Source of the DNA: Croceibacterium_B sp963783195
GTDB lineage: Bacteria > Pseudomonadota > Alphaproteobacteria > Sphingomonadales > Sphingomonadaceae
Reading direction: 5' to 3'
Assembly: GCA_963783195.1 (NCBI GenBank)
Contig: CAWAMV010000004.1
Coordinates: forward strand, 1,612,001-1,676,000
DNA length: 64,000 bases
The notes under the pieces are model-generated. The model ran no database searches and was not told where the DNA came from. It saw only the letters and a list, made by a program, of their open reading frames with translations. This document shows positions 28,659-39,885 of this stretch, piece by piece (position 1 is the first letter of the stretch; the number at the start of each line of letters is the position of its first letter). The translations under genes were made by a program, and so were the position numbers.

Positions 28659-29862
28659 GGGTCAGCGGCAGCGCGCGCCGGTTGCGGGCGTATTGCAGCT
28701 GGAAGTTGCACATGCCGCCGCTCTCGAAGCTGGCAGTCGCGCCGGAGAGATAGAACGTCCACATCCGGAAGAAGCGCTCGTCGTACATCGCCACGATCGC
28801 ATCGCGGTTGGCAAGACAGCGCTTGTACCATTCGCGCAGGGTGAAGGCGTAATGCAAGCGCAGCGTTTCCACGTCGGTGACGATGAGCCGCACCTTCTCG
28901 CTCGCGGCCACGGTCTCGCTGAGCGCGGGAATGTAGCCGCCGGGAAAGATGTACTTGTCGGTGAACGCGTCGGTCGTGCCGGGCCCCCCCATTCGTCCGA
29001 TCGTGTGGACCAGCATCACGCCTTCCTCGGTAAGCAGGTTGGCGGTGGCGCGGAAGAACGTTTCGAATTGCGGCCGTCCGACATGCTCGAACATTCCGAC
29101 CGACACGATACGGTCGAACGTGTCGCCCCGCCGCGCGAGGTCGCGGTAGTCGACCAGTTCGAACTTCACACGGTCCGACACCCCGGCGGCCGCTGCCCGT
29201 TCCACGGCGAGGTCGAGCTGTTCCTTGCTCAGCGTGATGCCGAGCACGTCCACGTCGGCATGTTTGGCGATGTAGATCGCCATGCCGCCCCAGCCACAGC
29301 CGATGTCGAGCACCCGCTGGCCAGGAGCGAGGTCGAGCTTTGCGGCGATGTGCGCCAGCTTGGCGGTCTGCGCCTCCTCCAGCGTCATCTCCTGCCGCGG
29401 CCAGTAGCCGCAGGAGTACTGCATGTGTTCGGCGTCAAGCATCAGGCGGTAGAGATCGTTGCCGATGTCGTAGTGGTGCGAGATGTTGCGCCGCGCGCTC
29501 GTCGCATCGTTCATTTCCCGGCGCAGGGCGGACCAGCCACGCTTCCACCGGCGCAGGAAGCCCGGCGCCGAAAGCCGGCCGAAGCGCTCCCAGCGATTGT
29601 TGCCGCGCACGAGCTCGGCAAGCTGCATCACGTCGCCGCGTTCGATCACGATGCGCCCGTCCATGTAGGCCTCGCCAGCGCCCGACCGTGGGTCGAACAT
29701 CAGGTCGCGCGGGACCTTCGCATCGGTGAAGCGCAGCGCGACATCGGGCAGGTCCCCGCCGCCATTGCCGAATGATGCCGTCGAGCCATCGGCGTAGGTG
29801 ACCGTCAGCCGGCCTCCTTCGACCGCCCGTTCGAGAAATCGGTTCAACAGGCTTGCGCTCAT
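28615..29862 (-). CDS. cfa: Cyclopropane-fatty-acyl-phospholipid synthase family protein
   Basis: 415 residues from ATG 29862. It uses SAM to convert unsaturated acyl chains of membrane lipids to cyclopropane (or methylated) chains. Motifs are HHYDIGNDLYRLMLD, QYSCGYW (the conserved Cys region), VLDIGCGWGGMAIYIA (SAM motif I), ITLSKEQ, and GMFEHVG. The C-terminal part carries WTFYLSGATASFESGGM. The length and N-terminal lipid-binding part fit the family. It is followed by the MATE gene on the same strand with overlap. Confidence 0.92.
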   Translation of the reverse strand: MSASLLNRFLERAVEGGRLTVTYADGSTASFGNGGGDLPDVALRFTDAKVPRDLMFDPRSGAGEAYMDGRIVIERGDVMQLAELVRGNNRWERFGRLSAPGFLRRWKRGWSALRREMNDATSARRNISHHYDIGNDLYRLMLDAEHMQYSCGYWPRQEMTLEEAQTAKLAHIAAKLDLAPGQRVLDIGCGWGGMAIYIAKHADVDVLGITLSKEQLDLAVERAAAAGVSDRVKFELVDYRDLARRGDTFDRIVSVGMFEHVGRPQFETFFRATANLLTEEGVMLVHTIGRMGGPGTTDAFTDKYIFPGGYIPALSETVAASEKVRLIVTDVETLRLHYAFTLREWYKRCLANRDAIVAMYDERFFRMWTFYLSGATASFESGGMCNFQLQYARNRRALPLTRGYMDEAERNLLGG

Positions 29863-30007
29863 CCGTGTACTAATCCTTCGATCCGGTCTGATATTCCGTT
29901 GTATCGCGACGGGGCAGAACGCAACCCACCCAGGCTTCCATTCGCCTGTTTCCGAACCTGCCAGCGGGCCCTTCGCGGCCGCCCGGCGGGAGGCAGGCGC
30001 CCGGCAG

Positions 30008-30748
30008 CTAGATGCCGGCGTACCAATGGTAACCGTTGCTATCTTCCCAGTATCCGCCCTTGCCACCGCCGATGTCGTCCAGGCTGGCAACCGCTTCGAT
30101 CCCGGTCAGGTATTTTGCACTCTTGTAGCCGAGCTGGCGCTCGATCCGCACGCGCAGCGGTGCGCCATTGCGAACCGGAAGAGCCTCGCCGTTGAGCGCA
30201 TGGGCGACGATGGTCTGCGGGTGCAGCGCATCGACCATGTCGACGCTCTCGTAATAGGGCGTACCGTTGAAGTCGTCGGCGCAGCGGAACACGACGTAGC
30301 GCGCTTCCGGCCGCAGTCTGGCCTGCTCGAGCACGGTGGAAAGTTGCGGGCCCGTCCATTGGCCGATCGCGCTCCAGCCCTCGACGCAGTCATGGCGCGT
30401 GATCTGCGTGCGCTGGGGCAGCGCCTTGAGCTCGTCGAGCGACCAGCTCCGCGGATTCCCGACGAGACCGGTCACTGCCAGCTGCCAGTCGGCAAACCCG
30501 GCGGCGGCGGCGGCCTTGTAATCCGGCCGATCGATCTCGGTGTTGCCGTTGCCGCGGAAGAAGGGCGAGATGTCTTCGGGCGCGAACTCACGGGCGAGGG
30601 CATTGCGGCCGGTCAGGGCGCGGTGCGCGCCCTTGTGCATGTCCTCCGCGAACTGGAACATGTCCTGCATCGGCTGGGTCTTGCCCAGTTTGGTGCAGCC
30701 CGAGACCAGCCCCGCGCCGAGCGCGAGAAGGAGATTACGCCGCCTCAT
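30008..30748 (-). CDS. Molybdopterin-dependent oxidoreductase (YedY/sulfite-oxidase-like), lipoprotein
   Basis: 246 residues. The N-terminus MRRRNLLLALGAGLVSGCTK gives a lipobox (VSGC) with a twin-Arg-like start. The oxidoreductase fold has WQLAVTGLVGNPRSWSLDEL and the Mo-coordinating Cys in TRHDCVEGWSAIGQWTG, followed by VVFRCADDFNGTPYYESVDM and GAPLRVRIERQLGYKSAKYL. In MsrPQ-like pairs the Mo protein takes electrons from a membrane cytochrome b; here the cytochrome gene directly upstream overlaps by 14 bases. The substrate is unknown. Confidence 0.88.
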   Translation of the reverse strand: MRRRNLLLALGAGLVSGCTKLGKTQPMQDMFQFAEDMHKGAHRALTGRNALAREFAPEDISPFFRGNGNTEIDRPDYKAAAAAGFADWQLAVTGLVGNPRSWSLDELKALPQRTQITRHDCVEGWSAIGQWTGPQLSTVLEQARLRPEARYVVFRCADDFNGTPYYESVDMVDALHPQTIVAHALNGEALPVRNGAPLRVRIERQLGYKSAKYLTGIEAVASLDDIGGGKGGYWEDSNGYHWYAGI

Positions 30749-31409
30749 CGATGCGCCCCCCGGTTATCATGTCGCGCAGTTGCCGGATCGGGCCCGAGAG
30801 CAGCACCAGCACGACGTGCAGCACGAAGAAGCCGAACAGGCCCCAGGCGGCGAGGAAATGGATCGAGCGGGCGCTCTGCCGTCCGCCGAACAGGTCGAGC
30901 AGGAAGGGGAAAGCGGCATCGGTCCCCGGGCTGATCGCCATGCCGGTCAGGATCATCGCGGGAAGCAGGATGAAGAGAACGACCGAGTAGGCGACCTTCT
31001 GCAGGAAGTTGTACTTGCCTTCGCCGTGGTCGAAATCGAACCGCAGGTGCGCCGCGATGTCGGACCGGATCGACGACCAGCGCCAGTCCCTTCGCCCGGT
31101 GGCTATGTCTTTCCGGAAATGGCGGTTCACCAGGCTGGCGAGCATATAAAGCAGCAGCCCGAGCGCGAAGACCCAGGCGAACAGAAGGTGCCACTGCCGG
31201 GCCATGGCGAGGCTGTAGTAGTCGGGAATTGTCGCCCACCCCGGAAAGCGGGTCACGTCCAGCCACGCGTCGCGCGCAGCAAAACCCTTTTGCCCCCAGT
31301 AGAGGTGCCGGTGGGCATTCGAGATATTGAGGCCGGACATGAACAGGATGACCAGGGCAAACAGGTTCACCCAGTGCCACAATCGGGTCGACAGGCTGTG
31401 ACGCTTCAT
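30735..31409 (-). CDS. Membrane cytochrome b (b561/hydrogenase-type)
   Basis: 224 residues with four or five membrane segments. Candidate haem ligands are HWVNLFALVILFMSG, RQWHLLFAWVFALGLLLYM, and HFLAAWGLFGFFVLHVVLVL. The family carries electrons between quinone and a periplasmic partner. It overlaps the SDR stop by 4 bases upstream and the molybdopterin protein start by 14 downstream, so the two redox proteins are coupled. Start ATG 31409 was chosen over the longer open frame because the overlap and the basic N-terminus (MKRHSLSTRLW) fit. Confidence 0.88.
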   Translation of the reverse strand: MKRHSLSTRLWHWVNLFALVILFMSGLNISNAHRHLYWGQKGFAARDAWLDVTRFPGWATIPDYYSLAMARQWHLLFAWVFALGLLLYMLASLVNRHFRKDIATGRRDWRWSSIRSDIAAHLRFDFDHGEGKYNFLQKVAYSVVLFILLPAMILTGMAISPGTDAAFPFLLDLFGGRQSARSIHFLAAWGLFGFFVLHVVLVLLSGPIRQLRDMITGGRIDEAA

Positions 31410-32167
31410 TCCATCCCCTCGCGCGCAAGGTACATCACGTCGCGCGGCTGGCTTAGCAGGTGCTGTCCGGAATCGACATAGAGCGTCTGCCCGCCTGCGA
31501 GTGGCCCGGTGGCGAGAAACCAGGCCGCATCGGCCACCTCGTCGGTTTCCGTACGCCGCCCGAGCAGATTGAGCAGGTGCGAGGAATCGGCCTCGGCCGG
31601 AGACTGGTCGTGGCTGGGGAGGATCGCACCGGGGGCAAGACCGTAAATCCGGTCGGTGGGCGCCGCCGCGATGGTCAGCATCGGCACCGTCGCGGCCAAG
31701 GCGTGCTTGCTCATCGTGTAGCTGAAGAAATCCGGGTTCGGATTGGACAGTTTCTGATCGGTGACCTGGATCACCCGCCGCCCGCCGCTGGATCGCGCAC
31801 GTTGCAGATAGAATTGCGAAAGCATTGCGGCCGCGCGGGCGTTGACCTTCATCGCTTCCGCCAGCTTGTCCGGGTCGAGGTGCGTGGCATCGTCGAATTT
31901 GAAAACCGAGGCGCAATTGACCAGCGCGCGCCAGTCATCGAACTTGCCGGCGAGGCTGGCGACGAGGTCCCGCAGCGCGGTTACGTCGGTGAGGTCGCAG
32001 GCGACCACCTCGGCAGCGGGAAGCTCGTCGGCCAGTGCCTCGGCATCGGCCACCGAGCGGTTGCAGTGGATGACTACGCGCCAGCCTTCACGGGCAAACC
32101 GGCGGCAAATCGCCGCGCCTATTCGCCGCGCCCCTCCGGTAACAAGGACGGCTGGCGGGGAAGTCAC
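31406..32167 (-). CDS. SDR oxidoreductase, pteridine-reductase-like
   Basis: 253 residues. Cofactor loop TGGARRIGAAICRRFARE (TGGxxRIG is typical of FolM/PTR1-like reductases), HCNRS for NADP binding, NCASVF, QVTDQKLSNPNPDFFSYTMS with the Tyr-x3-Lys pair YTMSK, and a C-terminal GGQTLYVDSGQHL. It probably reduces a pterin or another carbonyl substrate with NADPH. It begins 4 bases inside the YceI end and overlaps the cytochrome gene. A pterin role beside a molybdopterin enzyme is suggestive but unproven. Confidence 0.82.
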   Translation of the reverse strand: MTSPPAVLVTGGARRIGAAICRRFAREGWRVVIHCNRSVADAEALADELPAAEVVACDLTDVTALRDLVASLAGKFDDWRALVNCASVFKFDDATHLDPDKLAEAMKVNARAAAMLSQFYLQRARSSGGRRVIQVTDQKLSNPNPDFFSYTMSKHALAATVPMLTIAAAPTDRIYGLAPGAILPSHDQSPAEADSSHLLNLLGRRTETDEVADAAWFLATGPLAGGQTLYVDSGQHLLSQPRDVMYLAREGME

Positions 32168-32766
32168 CCGCGCTTGGCGTCGAACGCGAAGTTAACGCCA
32201 ACGGCCCGGTCGAGCCCGTCGCCGTGCGAGCCGTTGCCGATGCCGAAGCCCATGCGATCGATCGTTGCCTGGCCTTCGACATGGCGCGTGTCGCCGCTGC
32301 CAGTCAGGCGGAATTCGACGTCCTGCGCAATGCTCAGGCTCTTCATGGAAAGGTCGCCGTGCGCCACGAAACGCCCGTCCGGCAGGGCCTCCACGCTCTT
32401 GCTGGTGAAGGTCGCCGTGGGGGTCACGGCGGTGCCAAAGAACTCGTCGCCCTGCAACAGGCTGTCCTTGAACCCATCGTTCACGGTCCCGCTGGTCAGA
32501 TCGATGTCGATCTTGATCGCCGCGTCGGCCGGCGCGTCGGGATCGAAGCGGATTTCGCCGCCCCACTTGTCGAAGCTGCCTTCGATATCCGAGCCGTCCT
32601 GCGCCACGGCGAAGCCGAGCGAGCCGCCAGGCTGGATGGCCCATGACGGCGCGGTGCTTTCTGCGGCCCATGCCGCGTCCGTGTCGGCGCCGCCGAACAA
32701 CGTGACCGAACCAATGGCAATCGCGGCCGCGGTGGCGGCGACGGTGCGCTTGCGAAGTGAAATCAT
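32164..32766 (-). CDS. YceI-family periplasmic lipid-binding protein
   Basis: 200 residues with a signal peptide (MISLRKRTVAATAAAIAIGS). The lipocalin-like YceI fold: WAIQPGGSLGFAVAQDGSDI, EGSFDKWGGEIRFDPDAPAD, DSLLQGDEFFGTAVTPTATF, and GDLSMKSLSIAQDVEFRLTG. Members bind isoprenoids or quinone-like lipids. It is the first gene of an operon with SDR, cytochrome b and molybdopterin genes, consistent with quinone handling. The next gene upstream is a second YceI domain fused to cytochrome b561. Confidence 0.9.
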   Translation of the reverse strand: MISLRKRTVAATAAAIAIGSVTLFGGADTDAAWAAESTAPSWAIQPGGSLGFAVAQDGSDIEGSFDKWGGEIRFDPDAPADAAIKIDIDLTSGTVNDGFKDSLLQGDEFFGTAVTPTATFTSKSVEALPDGRFVAHGDLSMKSLSIAQDVEFRLTGSGDTRHVEGQATIDRMGFGIGNGSHGDGLDRAVGVNFAFDAKRG

Positions 32767-32837
32767 GCTACCCTCTCGTGTGCTTTGGAACCGCTATAGC
32801 GAGACCTTGAATGTCTGTCATGCCGGGCTGGCGTTCG

Positions 32838-34100
32838 TCATTGTCTTGACGCCGCGAAGCTGAACTCGACGTTGACCCGGGGCGCCAGCGAGGCGCCCGC
32901 GTCACCTTGGCCGATACCGAACGCGGCCCGGTCAACAGTCGCGGTCCCGCTCGCCTGGCGCCGGTTGCCCTGGCCGCTCAAGGAAAAGCGCAGCGGGACG
33001 CTGTGCGATTTGCCCCGCAGTGTCAGAACACCTTGTGCCTCGTAGCCGGAACCCGTCTTGCGAACCGAGGTGCTGCGCCATGTCGCGCGCGGGCTTGAAC
33101 CGGAATCGAGGAAATCCGCGCTCTGCAGCATGGAATCCTGCGTGGCATCGCCGATGCTGGCGCTCGCGAGGTCGACGTCGATCCGCAGCCGGGCACTTTC
33201 CGGATTGTCCGGATCGAAGGCAATTTGCCCGCTCCAGCGGTTGAAGCGACCGGAAATCGTATCGGACCCGTTGCCGACCGAAAAGCCCAGCCGCCCGCCA
33301 GGCGCTATGGTCCATTCGGGGGGAGGGCCTGCAGGGAGAGGCTGAGCATCTGCTTCCTGCTCCACCACGGGTGTCGCCGATGGCGTCGGGCTCGGCGTTG
33401 CGTCGTTCGCCGCGCCAGGGGCAGTCGGATCGGAGAGCTCGGTTGGTGAGGGGGCGGGACTATCGGCCGCGGCGACCTGTGCGGCTGGCTGGGGCGCGCC
33501 GGGGGATGGAAGGGTGAACGGCAGAGCGAACAGGACCAGCGCCGCCAGCGCCAGGACCAGGGCAGCGCCCGCCGAGCCTTTCGGCGCCATTCGCCGCAGA
33601 GTGCCGTCGCGCAGCAGGAAATGGTGCCGCAGCGCGCCGGCGACGTGCAGCCCTATCAGCGCGACACCCACGAACCCGAGGATCTCGTGCGCTTCTTCCC
33701 ACGCTTCGCCCAGCGCGGCCGAGAGCGGCAGGTGGGGCAGGGGGACGAGCCCGAAAAGGACCGTCGGCACTTTAACATCGGCCGTCGAGACGAGCGCCCA
33801 GCCGGTCAGCGGTGCAAGCAGCATGAAGGCGTAGAGGCCGACATGGACCGCGCCCGCGAGTCGCGCCTGCCAGCCCTGCTCCAGGGGGCGCGGGGCAGGG
33901 TGCGCCAGTCGCCAGCCCACCCGTGCAAGCGTCAGCACGAGGATGGCGATTCCGATCGACTTGTGCAGCTGGTACTGCGCAAAGCCCGCAGCACCCGGCG
34001 GCATGGCGAAACCCAGGCCCAGCTGGCCAGCGATGATCAGCGCGAGCAACCAGTGGAGCCAGATCGCTCCCACTCCGTATCTCGCCCTCGAGTTCATCAA
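32838..34100 (-). CDS. Cytochrome b561 fused to a YceI domain
   Basis: 420 residues. Residues 1-180 form a four-helix cytochrome b561 (ARYGVGAIWLHWLLALIIAG, LGFVGVALIGLHVAGALRHH with haem His). A fifth membrane segment lies near residues 185-205, then a Pro/Ala/Ser linker of about 60 residues. Residues about 265-420 form a YceI domain (WTIAPGGRLGFSVGNGSDTI, GRFNRWSGQIAFDPDNPESA, LRGKSHSVPLRFSLSGQ). The fusion tethers the lipid-binding domain to the membrane cytochrome, so quinone-like ligand transfer is plausible. The frame is intact. Confidence 0.9.
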   Translation of the reverse strand: MMNSRARYGVGAIWLHWLLALIIAGQLGLGFAMPPGAAGFAQYQLHKSIGIAILVLTLARVGWRLAHPAPRPLEQGWQARLAGAVHVGLYAFMLLAPLTGWALVSTADVKVPTVLFGLVPLPHLPLSAALGEAWEEAHEILGFVGVALIGLHVAGALRHHFLLRDGTLRRMAPKGSAGAALVLALAALVLFALPFTLPSPGAPQPAAQVAAADSPAPSPTELSDPTAPGAANDATPSPTPSATPVVEQEADAQPLPAGPPPEWTIAPGGRLGFSVGNGSDTISGRFNRWSGQIAFDPDNPESARLRIDVDLASASIGDATQDSMLQSADFLDSGSSPRATWRSTSVRKTGSGYEAQGVLTLRGKSHSVPLRFSLSGQGNRRQASGTATVDRAAFGIGQGDAGASLAPRVNVEFSFAASRQ

Positions 34101-34189
34101 AGCCGCCCCTTTTTGCCGAATTCAATTTGGCCACACTGGCCTATCGGGGCGCTTTCGTGAAGCCTTTGTGCAGATCGAAAGGTCGATTT

Positions 34190-36493
<2,304 letters not shown>

Positions 36494-36502
36494 GAACCGG
36501 GG

Positions 36503-36521
36503 AGTATCCCATAAGGATACT
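36503..36521. promoter_or_regulatory. Palindromic operator candidate upstream of nadE
   Basis: Perfect 7-base arms AGTATCC and GGATACT with a 5-base spacer, 10 bases upstream of the nadE ATG (minus strand). Size and position suit binding of an XRE-type repressor, possibly the HTH domain of NadE itself. Confidence 0.6.
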
Positions 36522-36544
36522 GGGGGCAAGAGACTTGGAACAGG

Positions 36545-37054
36545 TCACCGGAGCGCCTCCTCAAACAGCTCCAGGGCCACTTCGAGCGCGGCGATCCTCA
36601 CCCCGTCGCGTCCGATCGGCCCGAAGTGCTTCTCGCGGTGATCGACCCCGCCGTTGCGCCGCGCGCAGGCGAGGTGGACCAGGCCTTCCTCGTCCGATTC
36701 TGCGCCCGGGCCGGCGAAGCCCGTGATCGACACCGCGAGGTCGGCGTCGGACCGGCGCAGCGCTCCGCGGGCCATTTCGACAGCGACGTCCCGGCTGACG
36801 CCCTTGCAGCTTTCGACCTGTTCGCGTTCCAGGCCCAGCAAGTCGCATTTGGCCGAGATCGAGTAGGTTACGAAGCCGCGGTCGAACACGTGTCCCCGCC
36901 CGCGCACATCCGTCAGCAGCGCTGCCAGAAGGCCGCCGGTACAGCTTTCCGCCGTGGCGAGCAGACATTCCCGCTCATGGGCGAGGTCGAGCACCTCCTC
37001 GGCCTTGCGCGAGACCTGGGGCGGCAGGATTGGCGACAGCGTTTCGGCCTGCAT
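36545..37054 (-). CDS. pncC: CinA/PncC-type nicotinamide-nucleotide amidohydrolase
   Basis: 169 residues, the single-domain CinA C-terminal family. Motifs: LATAESCTGGLLAALLTDVR, FVTYSISAKCDLLGL, VSRDVAVEMARGALRRSDAD, and SITGFAGPGA. By family knowledge it deamidates NMN to nicotinate mononucleotide in the pyridine nucleotide cycle. It lies directly upstream of nadE on the same strand, so two NAD salvage steps are neighbours. ATG 37054 is preferred to the earlier in-frame start because the family begins near here. Confidence 0.88.
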   Translation of the reverse strand: MQAETLSPILPPQVSRKAEEVLDLAHERECLLATAESCTGGLLAALLTDVRGRGHVFDRGFVTYSISAKCDLLGLEREQVESCKGVSRDVAVEMARGALRRSDADLAVSITGFAGPGAESDEEGLVHLACARRNGGVDHREKHFGPIGRDGVRIAALEVALELFEEALR

Positions 37055-37126
37055 GGGACATCTCCTTCGCCGGATCTGCATCGATCCAGCGAAGAAAAAA
37101 GCCCCGCGAGGCCAATGCGTTCCGCG

Positions 37127-38332
37127 TCAGGCTGCTTCGCGTGCGCCTACGTCCAGCCTGGCATTGACGGTCGCCTTGGTCAGATCCAGGCCATAGAGCT
37201 TCGCCGCGTTGCCGCCGCAGATCTTGCGCACCATGTCAGGGCTCATGTGCCCCATTGTCTCGCCGATCGTGCGAACCGAATTGGGCCAGATCGAATCCGG
37301 GTGCGGGTAATCGCTTGCCCACAGCAGGTTGTCCGGCCCCCAGAAATCGGTCAGCGCCATCGCCGTCGGGCTTTGCTGAAAGGTCCCGTAGACCTGCCGC
37401 TTGAACACCTCGCTCGGCTTCATCTTGTGCGGGATCCCGCCCTTGTCGTCCCAGTAATCGGCGCATTCCCACAGGCGGAAGTGGCGATAGTCCAGTTCCT
37501 CCACGACCCAGGGAACCCATCCGGCACCACTTTCCGCGATCACGATCTTGAGCTTGGGGTGCCGCTCGAGAATGCCCCAGGCGAACAGGTCGACGAAGGG
37601 ATCGAGGAACTGTTCGATGAACATCTTGGCGTGGAGGAAGGTCGCGCCCGGGCTGCCCTTGTACTTGTCGAACGCGTCGCCAGCCTTGGGAAAGACCGTA
37701 ACGTGGAAGCTCAGGACGATGCCACTCTGCTCGAGGAGGTCGAACAGCGGCTCCCAGCGTTTGTCTTCCAGGCGCGGCTCGCAAACCGCGATCTGCAGGT
37801 TGGCCTGGCGGCAGACACCCTTCTCGGCGATGCGCTGGAGTTCGGCATGGGCCGCCTCGGGGTGCGGGGGCAGCATGGCGACGCCGATCAGCCGCTCCGG
37901 CGCGGCAACGCAGAAATCCTCGTACAGCCAGTCATTGTAGGCAGCGTAGCAGGCAGCGCGAAAATCGGGGTCGTCGGTCTTGATCGAGGTGACCGGGCCG
38001 AACACCACGTGGCCCCAGACATGGTCCCGGTCCATGTCCTCCAGCCGCAATGTGGGATTGCCGGCGCGCAGTTCGGTCAGGTCCTCGATCCCGCCGCGAT
38101 CGTATGCGGTGTGGAGCGGCTTGGGGCCGTTGCCGAAGGGATTCCCCTTCTTGCCCGACCAACCGCCCCAACGTTCGCCGTCGGCGACCCACATGGCCAT
38201 GCCTTCGTCGGGAACGTGCACCTGCGGGGTGCGGTCGCCCCACTTCGCGCTCATGCGCTTCTGCCAGACGTCGGCCGGCAGCATGTTGAGGTCGAGGTGG
38301 TCGTCACACGAGACGAGGGCGGTTTCGAGCAT
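37127..38332 (-). CDS. Amidohydrolase-2 family protein (ACMSD-like)
   Basis: 401 residues. A TIM-barrel metal hydrolase/decarboxylase: the N-terminal metal motif is SCDDHLDLN, a His follows in IVLSFHVTVFPK, AESGAGWVPWVVEELDYRH lies near residue 270, and the C-terminal metal Asp is in LLWASDYPHPDSIWPNS. Family members decarboxylate or hydrolyse aromatic acids; 2-amino-3-carboxymuconate semialdehyde decarboxylase lies at the tryptophan-to-NAD branch, which fits loosely with the NAD genes next door. The substrate cannot be fixed from sequence. Confidence 0.85.
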   Translation of the reverse strand: MLETALVSCDDHLDLNMLPADVWQKRMSAKWGDRTPQVHVPDEGMAMWVADGERWGGWSGKKGNPFGNGPKPLHTAYDRGGIEDLTELRAGNPTLRLEDMDRDHVWGHVVFGPVTSIKTDDPDFRAACYAAYNDWLYEDFCVAAPERLIGVAMLPPHPEAAHAELQRIAEKGVCRQANLQIAVCEPRLEDKRWEPLFDLLEQSGIVLSFHVTVFPKAGDAFDKYKGSPGATFLHAKMFIEQFLDPFVDLFAWGILERHPKLKIVIAESGAGWVPWVVEELDYRHFRLWECADYWDDKGGIPHKMKPSEVFKRQVYGTFQQSPTAMALTDFWGPDNLLWASDYPHPDSIWPNSVRTIGETMGHMSPDMVRKICGGNAAKLYGLDLTKATVNARLDVGAREAA

Positions 38333-38411
38333 GGTTCTCTCCGTGGGGGCTTTGGCTCCCTTGTGTCACCATGACGCCCGGAGGGCAACGAATTTGCTTA
38401 GCGTGCTATCG

Positions 38412-38448
38412 AAAAGGGCCCGCGCGGGGACTGATCGCGCGGGCCCTT
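38412..38448 (-). terminator. Terminator downstream of the glycine-zipper gene
   Basis: A perfect 13-base stem (38414-38426 with 38436-38448, arm AAGGGCCCGCGCG) lies 24 bases beyond the stop of the gene at 38472, and the minus-strand transcript then reads TTTTC. Confidence 0.85.
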
Positions 38449-38471
38449 CAGGGGTGAGCGGAAAGCTCAGG

Positions 38472-38810
38472 TCAGCGGCACTTCACGGGTCCTTCGGCAA
38501 CCTTCTTGCCAAGCAGGGCGCCCGCTGCGGCACCCAGGATCGTGCCGGTCGCGCGTTCCCCGCGCGTATCGATGGCGCGGCCGACCAGGGCGCCGGCGGC
38601 GGCGCCGACGATCAACCCGGTCGTGCCGTTCGAACGCTTGCAGTAATAACGGCCATCGTTGCCGCGCCAGTAACGCACGCCGTTGCTCGAGGTGTGGTAG
38701 CGGCGATCCTGCTGCTCATAATGGCGTCCGTCGCGGCGATGGTCGGCAAGAGCCGGCGCGGCGGGCAGCGCCAGCGTGGCGGCGGCGAGCGCGAGAATGG
38801 TGGTCTTCAT
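38472..38810 (-). CDS. Glycine-zipper 2TM outer-membrane protein
   Basis: 112 residues with a signal peptide (MKTTILALAAATLALPAAPA, LADHRR). A His/Tyr/Arg-rich stretch with YWRGNDGRYYCKRSNGTTG is followed by two glycine-zipper helices (GLIVGAAAGALVGRAIDTRG, TGTILGAAAGALLGKKVAEG). It belongs to the 17-kDa antigen/Rickettsia-like group, which inserts in the outer membrane. The function is structural or unknown. It has its own terminator. Confidence 0.85.
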   Translation of the reverse strand: MKTTILALAAATLALPAAPALADHRRDGRHYEQQDRRYHTSSNGVRYWRGNDGRYYCKRSNGTTGLIVGAAAGALVGRAIDTRGERATGTILGAAAGALLGKKVAEGPVKCR

Positions 38811-39029
38811 CTGCCTTTTCCCTTCGTTTGTCTTTCGGCATCTGGAGAGTGGAACCGCGCTCATCCCGCCGGGGTCCACAACGTCAGATGAACGATTGCC
38901 GGGACGGCGGAAATCGCGGCGAAACGAAATGATTTGCGCGACGAGCCGCCAAATCCGATGCGCGCTGGAGTATCGGCGCTGGGCGACAGCGGGGCGCGTC
39001 CAAGGCGCAAAAGCACGAAGGAGTGAAGC

Positions 39030-39869
39030 ATGATTTGCGATCTGGTGGACGTTTTCGGCTCTGGGCCGCTGAGCGGAAATCCGCTTGCCGTCGTTCACGG
39101 GGCAGCGGCGCTCAGCGATGCGGAGATGCTGCGGCTGACCCAGTGGCTGGGCTTTTCCGAAACGACCTTCCTGCTGCCGCCGCAAGACCCGGCGGCCGAT
39201 TACCGGGTGCGCATCTTCTATCCCGCCGGCGAACTGCCCTTCGCGGGACATCCCACGCTCGGGACCTGTCATGCCTGGCTGCGTGCCGGGGGGCAGCCGA
39301 AAAGGGCTGGGCACTTCGTGCAGGAATGCGGCATCGGGCTGGTTCAAATTCGCGGCAACGAGGCTGCCCTTGCCTTGGAGGCCCCGGCGTTCACCCGCAG
39401 CGGCCCCCTGAATGCGGCCGAACGCGCCGAGTGTGCACGTTACGCCGGAGTGGACGAAGCGCACGTCGTCGAGGCGGTTCACGTCGCCAACGGGCCGCAG
39501 TGGCGATTGCTGCGGCTGGAGACGGCCGAGCAGGTCCTTGCCGCAAGGCCCGCGGCCGAGGCGCCGGTCGGCACGGACATCGGCCTGGCCGCCCCTGCCG
39601 CGAAAGGCTCTGGCGCCGACTGGGAACTGCGGGCTTTCTTTGCCGACCAGCACGGGCAGTTGCGGGAGGATCCGGTGACCGGCAGTTTCAACGCCGGGGT
39701 GGCGTTGCACCTGTTCGGCGCCGGTCTGGCGGAAGGCCGCTACATCGCCGCGCAGGGGCGCAAGACGGGCGCCGACGGGCGGGTGGTCTGCGAACAGGAC
39801 CCGGACGGCTCGGTGTGGATCGGTGGAGCCTGCCGGACAGTGGCGGCCGGGGCCGAACTCGGCTTTTGA
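39030..39869 (+). CDS. PhzF-family isomerase
   Basis: 279 residues. The two-domain diaminopimelate-epimerase fold: DVFGSGPLSGNPLAVVHGA, then TQWLGFSETTFLLPP with the catalytic Glu position, RIFYPAGELPFAGHPTLGTC (the PFAGHPTxGT signature), and REDPVTGSFNAGVALHLFGA. PhzF itself acts in phenazine synthesis, but most family members, like this lone copy, have unknown substrates. No other phenazine genes are here. Confidence 0.9.
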   Translation: MICDLVDVFGSGPLSGNPLAVVHGAAALSDAEMLRLTQWLGFSETTFLLPPQDPAADYRVRIFYPAGELPFAGHPTLGTCHAWLRAGGQPKRAGHFVQECGIGLVQIRGNEAALALEAPAFTRSGPLNAAERAECARYAGVDEAHVVEAVHVANGPQWRLLRLETAEQVLAARPAAEAPVGTDIGLAAPAAKGSGADWELRAFFADQHGQLREDPVTGSFNAGVALHLFGAGLAEGRYIAAQGRKTGADGRVVCEQDPDGSVWIGGACRTVAAGAELGF

Positions 39870-39885
39870 CCGAGGTTGAGAAGGA

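Noticed and set aside
39030..39869. Phenazine biosynthesis
   Set aside because: Only a lone PhzF-family gene; none of the other phenazine genes is present.
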